Source: Candidatus Hydrogenedentota bacterium
GTDB taxonomy: Bacteria > Hydrogenedentota > Hydrogenedentia > Hydrogenedentales > CAITNO01
Direction: 5' to 3'
Assembly: GCA_007124105.1 (NCBI GenBank)
Contig: SLFT01000110.1
Location: 1-8,461, forward strand
Length of the DNA: 8,461 nucleotides
In this document: piece by piece, positions 6,525 through 8,461 of the stretch
How positions within the stretch are numbered: position 1 is the stretch's first letter
How the letters are laid out: each line of letters starts with the position of its first letter
Made by a program: the position numbers and the translations under genes
Notes under the pieces: model-generated
Databases searched by the model: none
What the model saw: only the letters and a program-made list of their open reading frames with translations
Told to the model about the DNA's origin: nothing

Positions 6525-6634
6525 CCTTCTCGCATCCGAACTATACCATCGGCGCCGGGATTTTACCGGCATCAACGCCGCCAGGCGCTCGTGGGCTTGT
6601 AGCGCCGGTCAAGAATTTCACCGCGCCCCGAAAG
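6525..6634 (-). ncRNA. FMN riboswitch aptamer (RFN element) of ribD
   Basis: On the - strand the conserved RFN core appears in the correct order and spacing: CTTTCGGGGC (6634-6625), GGTGAAATTC (6622-6613), GACCGGCG (6610-6603), AGCCCACGAGC (6597-6587), GATGCCGGTAAAATCC (6573-6558), GCCGATGGTATAGT (6553-6540) and CGGATGCGAGAAGG (6538-6525). P1 is closed by CTTTC 6634-6630 with GAAGG 6529-6525 (5 bp, one wobble). RFN elements bind FMN and turn riboflavin genes off. Here the element lies directly upstream of ribD and is followed by an intrinsic terminator at the start codon, so transcription attenuation is the expected mode. The aptamer identity is certain by pattern; the mechanism is inferred. 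Confidence 0.95.
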
Positions 6635-6657
6635 TCGGCTGACACTTAGTTGCGGCG

Positions 6658-6687
6658 ATTGTACGCGCATTATTGCAGGTGAGTCAA
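6658..6687 (-). promoter_or_regulatory. Sigma70-type promoter of ribD
   Basis: On the - strand TTGACT (6687-6682) and TACAAT (6663-6658) are spaced by 18 bases, each 5 of 6 to consensus. The predicted start near 6651 lies about 17 bases before the FMN aptamer. The -35 box is one base from the -35 box of the divergent ferredoxin promoter. Confidence 0.8.
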
Positions 6688-6688
6688 A

Positions 6689-6717
6689 TTGAATTCTCGT
6701 GGCGCATTTTGTATACT
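6689..6717 (+). promoter_or_regulatory. Sigma70-type promoter of the ferredoxin gene
   Basis: TTGAAT (6689-6694) and TATACT (6712-6717) are spaced by 17 bases. Transcription would start near 6724, giving a leader of about 145 bases. That leader holds CAGA-AG-TCTG (6721-6730) and the self-complementary GCCGCGCGGC (6745-6754). A weaker second -10 (CATAAT, 6763-6768) is possible. I recognise no riboswitch in it. Confidence 0.75.
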
Positions 6718-6869
6718 TACCAGAAGTCTGGGGTATAGGTGAAAGCCGCGCGGCGGGTATGCCATAATACGCCACTTTAGAATTGTGTAGGCGGTGATAC
6801 TGCTGGCGGAATGCGTCGGCCATCGCCTTTGTAACGATGTACGAAACAGCACAACAGGAGGACGATACA

Positions 6870-7043
6870 ATGCCTGCGATAGTTGATCCGGAAAAATGCA
6901 CTGGCTGTGGCGATTGCGTGGAAGAATGTCCGACGGACGCCATAGAGTTGAAAGAAGAGAAGGCCGTGGTGAACGAAGAAGAATGCGTGGACTGCGGCGC
7001 TTGCGTTGACGTTTGTCCCGTTGAAGCGATCAGCATGGATTAA
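6870..7043 (+). CDS. 2[4Fe-4S] ferredoxin, bacterial/clostridial type
   Basis: This 57-residue soluble electron carrier has two complete CxxCxxCxxxCP motifs: Cys10, 13, 16, 20 followed by Pro, and Cys39, 42, 45, 49 followed by Pro. Cys49 completes the second cluster in the usual internally symmetric two-fold fold. Insertions or extra domains are absent, and the protein is very acidic (many Glu and Asp), typical of low-potential ferredoxins that serve pyruvate:ferredoxin oxidoreductase, hydrogenase or nitrogenase-type enzymes. The frame opens upstream at ATG 6837, but AGGAGG (6856-6861) stands 8 bases before ATG 6870 and PAIVDPEKCTGCG is the family N-terminus, so the shorter start is chosen. 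The gene is monocistronic, with its own promoter and a strong terminator, so the partner enzyme cannot be read from the context. A ferredoxin fits an anaerobic or facultative lifestyle. Confidence 0.95.
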   Translation: MPAIVDPEKCTGCGDCVEECPTDAIELKEEKAVVNEEECVDCGACVDVCPVEAISMD

Positions 7044-7074
7044 CGTTTTTTCATCAACGTGTCCCTGGTGCGCC

Positions 7075-7126
7075 AAAAACGACGGCGGCGTACGCCCGGT
7101 TTTCCGGGCGTTGCGCCGCCGCTTTT
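7075..7126. terminator. Bidirectional intrinsic terminator between ferredoxin and Gfo/Idh/MocA genes
   Basis: CGGCGGCG (7083-7090) pairs with CGCCGCCG (7114-7121) and CGCCCGG (7093-7099) with CCGGGCG (7104-7110), TTTT loop. This gives a 15-bp stem broken by one small internal loop. TTTT (7123-7126) follows on the + strand and five A (7075-7079) precede, giving a T-run for the - strand. It serves both convergent genes; the oxidoreductase stop is ten bases away. Confidence 0.92.
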
Positions 7127-7135
7127 CTTGTCGGG

Positions 7136-8197
7136 TTACAGGTTCTTCCACAGGCGCAGATAGGCGCGCGCAGTTTCCAGGTCTTCGAGCGCTTCGCGGG
7201 CGTCGCACATTGGCGGTCGTTCGTTACGTACGGCGGCGATAAAATTTTCCGCCTGCCGACGCATGGCATGTACCCAGGGCAGATGGGGCGATACGACTTC
7301 GGGTGTAACGTCGGCGTTGGCATCGCGCAGAATTTCGACGCGACCCGGGCGGTTGACGGCGACGGGCGCCGGCAGTTCCAGCTTCACATAGCCCCGCTCA
7401 AAAGCGACCAGCGCCGACTCCTGCCATTCGATGGTGGTCTGGTAGGGGCTCATCTCAATGGCAGCGGCGACGCCGCTTTTGGAGCGTACGGCGAGCAGAA
7501 CACCCGAGGGATCGGCGTAAGCGACCTCGTACGGTTCGCCAAGCAGGTGTCGCAGCAGGTTCACCTGGTGAATGTAATAATTTACGAAACTGGTGTACTC
7601 GGCGTGTCCCTCCAAACTGAGATCGCCTGGCGCGGGTTCGCATTCCAGGGGTTCACGCGGGTCGCCCGCGTCTACGAGGTCCCAGAAGCCGCCGGCGATC
7701 CAGTCGCCCGCGGGCATCAGAAGCCGCACATAGCGCAGTCCGCCGATTTCGCCGCTTTCTCGAAAACGTTGGATGGCGTCATGGGCGTACATGGTGGCGG
7801 GGTCGCTGCGTTTGTGGTAGCCGACCATGACCCATGTATCAGAATTTTCGATTTCCGCGAGCAGTTTTACGCCTGCTTCAAGCGACCCTGTCAACGGCTT
7901 TTCAACAAAGATAGGTTTGCCGTAGGGCAACAGTTCAGGCAACAATACGGCATGGCGCTGGAATGGTTGTGAGCAGACCAGCGCGTCCGGTTGTTCTTTA
8001 CGCATCATTTTATGAACATCGGTGTAGACCGCCGGCACACCATATTTCGCGGCCACTTTCGCCGCCGTATCGCGGCGCAGCTCCGCGATGGCCACCACGT
8101 CGCATTCCGGTATGGCCGCATAGTTGCGCAGGTGGGCGCATTGGCCCATTCCGCCCACACCGACAAAAGCGACGCGTACAGGTTCTTTCTCCCTCAT
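7136..8197 (-). CDS. Gfo/Idh/MocA family NAD(P)-dependent oxidoreductase
   Basis: This 353-residue cytosolic dehydrogenase is of the glucose-fructose oxidoreductase / inositol dehydrogenase type. The N-terminal Rossmann fold has VAFVGVGGMG (residues 9-18, GxGxxG). FVEKPLTGS follows, with the family's catalytic Lys100 in the EKP motif (99-101). The C-terminal alpha/beta domain contains H210 in YIHQVNLLRHLLGEP and ends with the usual AMRRQAENFIAAVRNERPP helix and a REALEDLETARAYL helix. The substrate, probably a sugar, sugar acid or cyclitol, cannot be told from the sequence. No signal peptide is seen in the chosen form. The frame continues 19 codons up to ATG 8254, but TGGAGG stands 10 bases before ATG 8197, and the fold starts there. 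It is convergent with the ferredoxin gene and apparently monocistronic. Confidence 0.93.
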   Translation of the reverse strand: MREKEPVRVAFVGVGGMGQCAHLRNYAAIPECDVVAIAELRRDTAAKVAAKYGVPAVYTDVHKMMRKEQPDALVCSQPFQRHAVLLPELLPYGKPIFVEKPLTGSLEAGVKLLAEIENSDTWVMVGYHKRSDPATMYAHDAIQRFRESGEIGGLRYVRLLMPAGDWIAGGFWDLVDAGDPREPLECEPAPGDLSLEGHAEYTSFVNYYIHQVNLLRHLLGEPYEVAYADPSGVLLAVRSKSGVAAAIEMSPYQTTIEWQESALVAFERGYVKLELPAPVAVNRPGRVEILRDANADVTPEVVSPHLPWVHAMRRQAENFIAAVRNERPPMCDAREALEDLETARAYLRLWKNL

Positions 8198-8207
8198 CGT
8201 GATCCAG

Positions 8208-8213
8208 CCTCCA
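8208..8213 (-). promoter_or_regulatory. Ribosome binding site deciding the start of the Gfo/Idh/MocA gene
   Basis: On the - strand TGGAGG (8213-8208) lies 10 bases before ATG 8197. The alternative ATG 8254 has only GAGG four bases ahead, too close for good initiation. Confidence 0.7.
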
Positions 8214-8224
8214 TTCTTGGTTTG

Positions 8225-8254
8225 ACTATAGTTTGCAAAAGAAACATCTTTCAT
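8225..8254 (-). promoter_or_regulatory. Possible promoter of the Gfo/Idh/MocA gene
   Basis: On the - strand ATGAAA (8254-8249) and TATAGT (8230-8225) are spaced by 18 bases. Transcription would begin near 8219, inside the N-terminal extension, which agrees with the downstream start at 8197. The -35 match is only 4 of 6. Confidence 0.35.
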
Positions 8255-8309
8255 GACGCCTCGCGCTCATCATTTATAAGCGGCGAAAATACAGACGCAG
8301 CATCCTTGT

Positions 8310-8336
8310 CGCGCCCTGGGCGCGGCTGGAAGCCGC
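8310..8336 (+). repeat. Two overlapping, mutually exclusive hairpins
   Basis: CGCGCC (8310-8315) can pair with GGCGCG (8319-8324). GCGGCT (8322-8327) can pair with AGCCGC (8331-8336) around a GGA loop. They share bases 8322-8324, so only one can form fully. The second has TTT after it but no long U-run. It lies in the gene-free stretch 8255-8420, where I see nothing else apart from six T at 8381-8386. The GGCTGGAAGCC core looks like a small dispersed intergenic hairpin. Confidence 0.5.
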
Positions 8337-8420
8337 TTTCGTGTTGCGCAATGATGTAATGGCCTGTTTGGGAGACGCCGTTTTTTCGTTGCTTCTAAAC
8401 TTACTTGTGAGTACCGTATT

Positions 8421-8461
8421 ATGAGCTATGTGGAGTTGCTATTTCATCATGCTGCCAGCCC
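8421..8461 (+). CDS. Possible 5' end of a gene cut by the window edge
   Basis: An open frame from ATG 8421 runs off the window and gives MSYVELLFHHAAS. A weak GTGAG (8407-8411) lies 9 bases upstream. The pattern of a short N-terminus with VE.L..HA is reminiscent of acyl-CoA synthetases and other AMP-forming ligases, but 13 residues cannot establish this, and the frame may be accidental. Confidence 0.3.
   Translation, partial: MSYVELLFHHAAS

Noticed and set aside
6414..6575. A 54-codon N-terminal extension of ribD
   Set aside because: It translates the FMN aptamer 3' part and the terminator; the RibD family starts at the Met encoded at 6413.
7268..7972. A 234-codon + strand frame opposite the Gfo/Idh/MocA gene
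   Set aside because: It is an antisense shadow with no ribosome binding site and lies beyond the bidirectional terminator.
8198..8254. A 19-codon N-terminal extension of the Gfo/Idh/MocA protein
   Set aside because: A better spaced ribosome binding site and the beginning of the Rossmann fold favour ATG 8197.

Overview
The window reads as a moderately GC-rich bacterial chromosome segment of housekeeping metabolism, with one small toxin-antitoxin-like insertion. A PPi-type phosphofructokinase, a URO-D/corrinoid-methyltransferase-like protein and a Gfo/Idh/MocA oxidoreductase side by side suggest an uncultured heterotroph from the PVC or Hydrogenedentota-like part of the tree. That placement is inferred from gene content alone and is weak. 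No rRNA, tRNA, CRISPR, IS element or phage gene is visible.

Left part, + strand (1-3882). A complete PPi-dependent phosphofructokinase (pfp) and a complete NADP-type 6-phosphogluconate dehydrogenase (gnd, closed by a strong intrinsic terminator) put a glycolytic and a pentose-phosphate step on the same strand. Between them lies a visibly more AT-rich HEPN/nucleotidyltransferase (MNT) cassette. It consists of a start-less remnant of a small protein, a HEPN gene whose last ~26 codons are in another frame, and an apparently intact MNT gene with a GTG start and a strong ribosome binding site. It looks like a decaying toxin-antitoxin-type module.

Middle part, - strand (3888-6687). A URO-D-fold protein is convergent with gnd. 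Upstream of it is ribD, the bifunctional riboflavin deaminase/reductase. The ribD leader is complete: a sigma70-like promoter, a clear FMN riboswitch aptamer, and an intrinsic terminator ending directly at the ATG. The 5' strand of aptamer stem P1 is perfectly complementary over 10 nt to the terminator's 5' arm, which suggests the ON/OFF switch.

Right part (6689-8461). A divergent promoter, its -35 box one base from that of ribD, drives a small 2[4Fe-4S] ferredoxin. The ferredoxin and a convergent Gfo/Idh/MocA oxidoreductase share a large bidirectional terminator. The last ~200 bases hold a hairpin-rich intergenic region and possibly the first codons of another + strand gene.

I did not find a convincing new multi-gene system. 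The points most worth a second look are the ribD leader architecture, the frameshifted HEPN/MNT cassette with its start-less companion, and the abutting divergent promoters.
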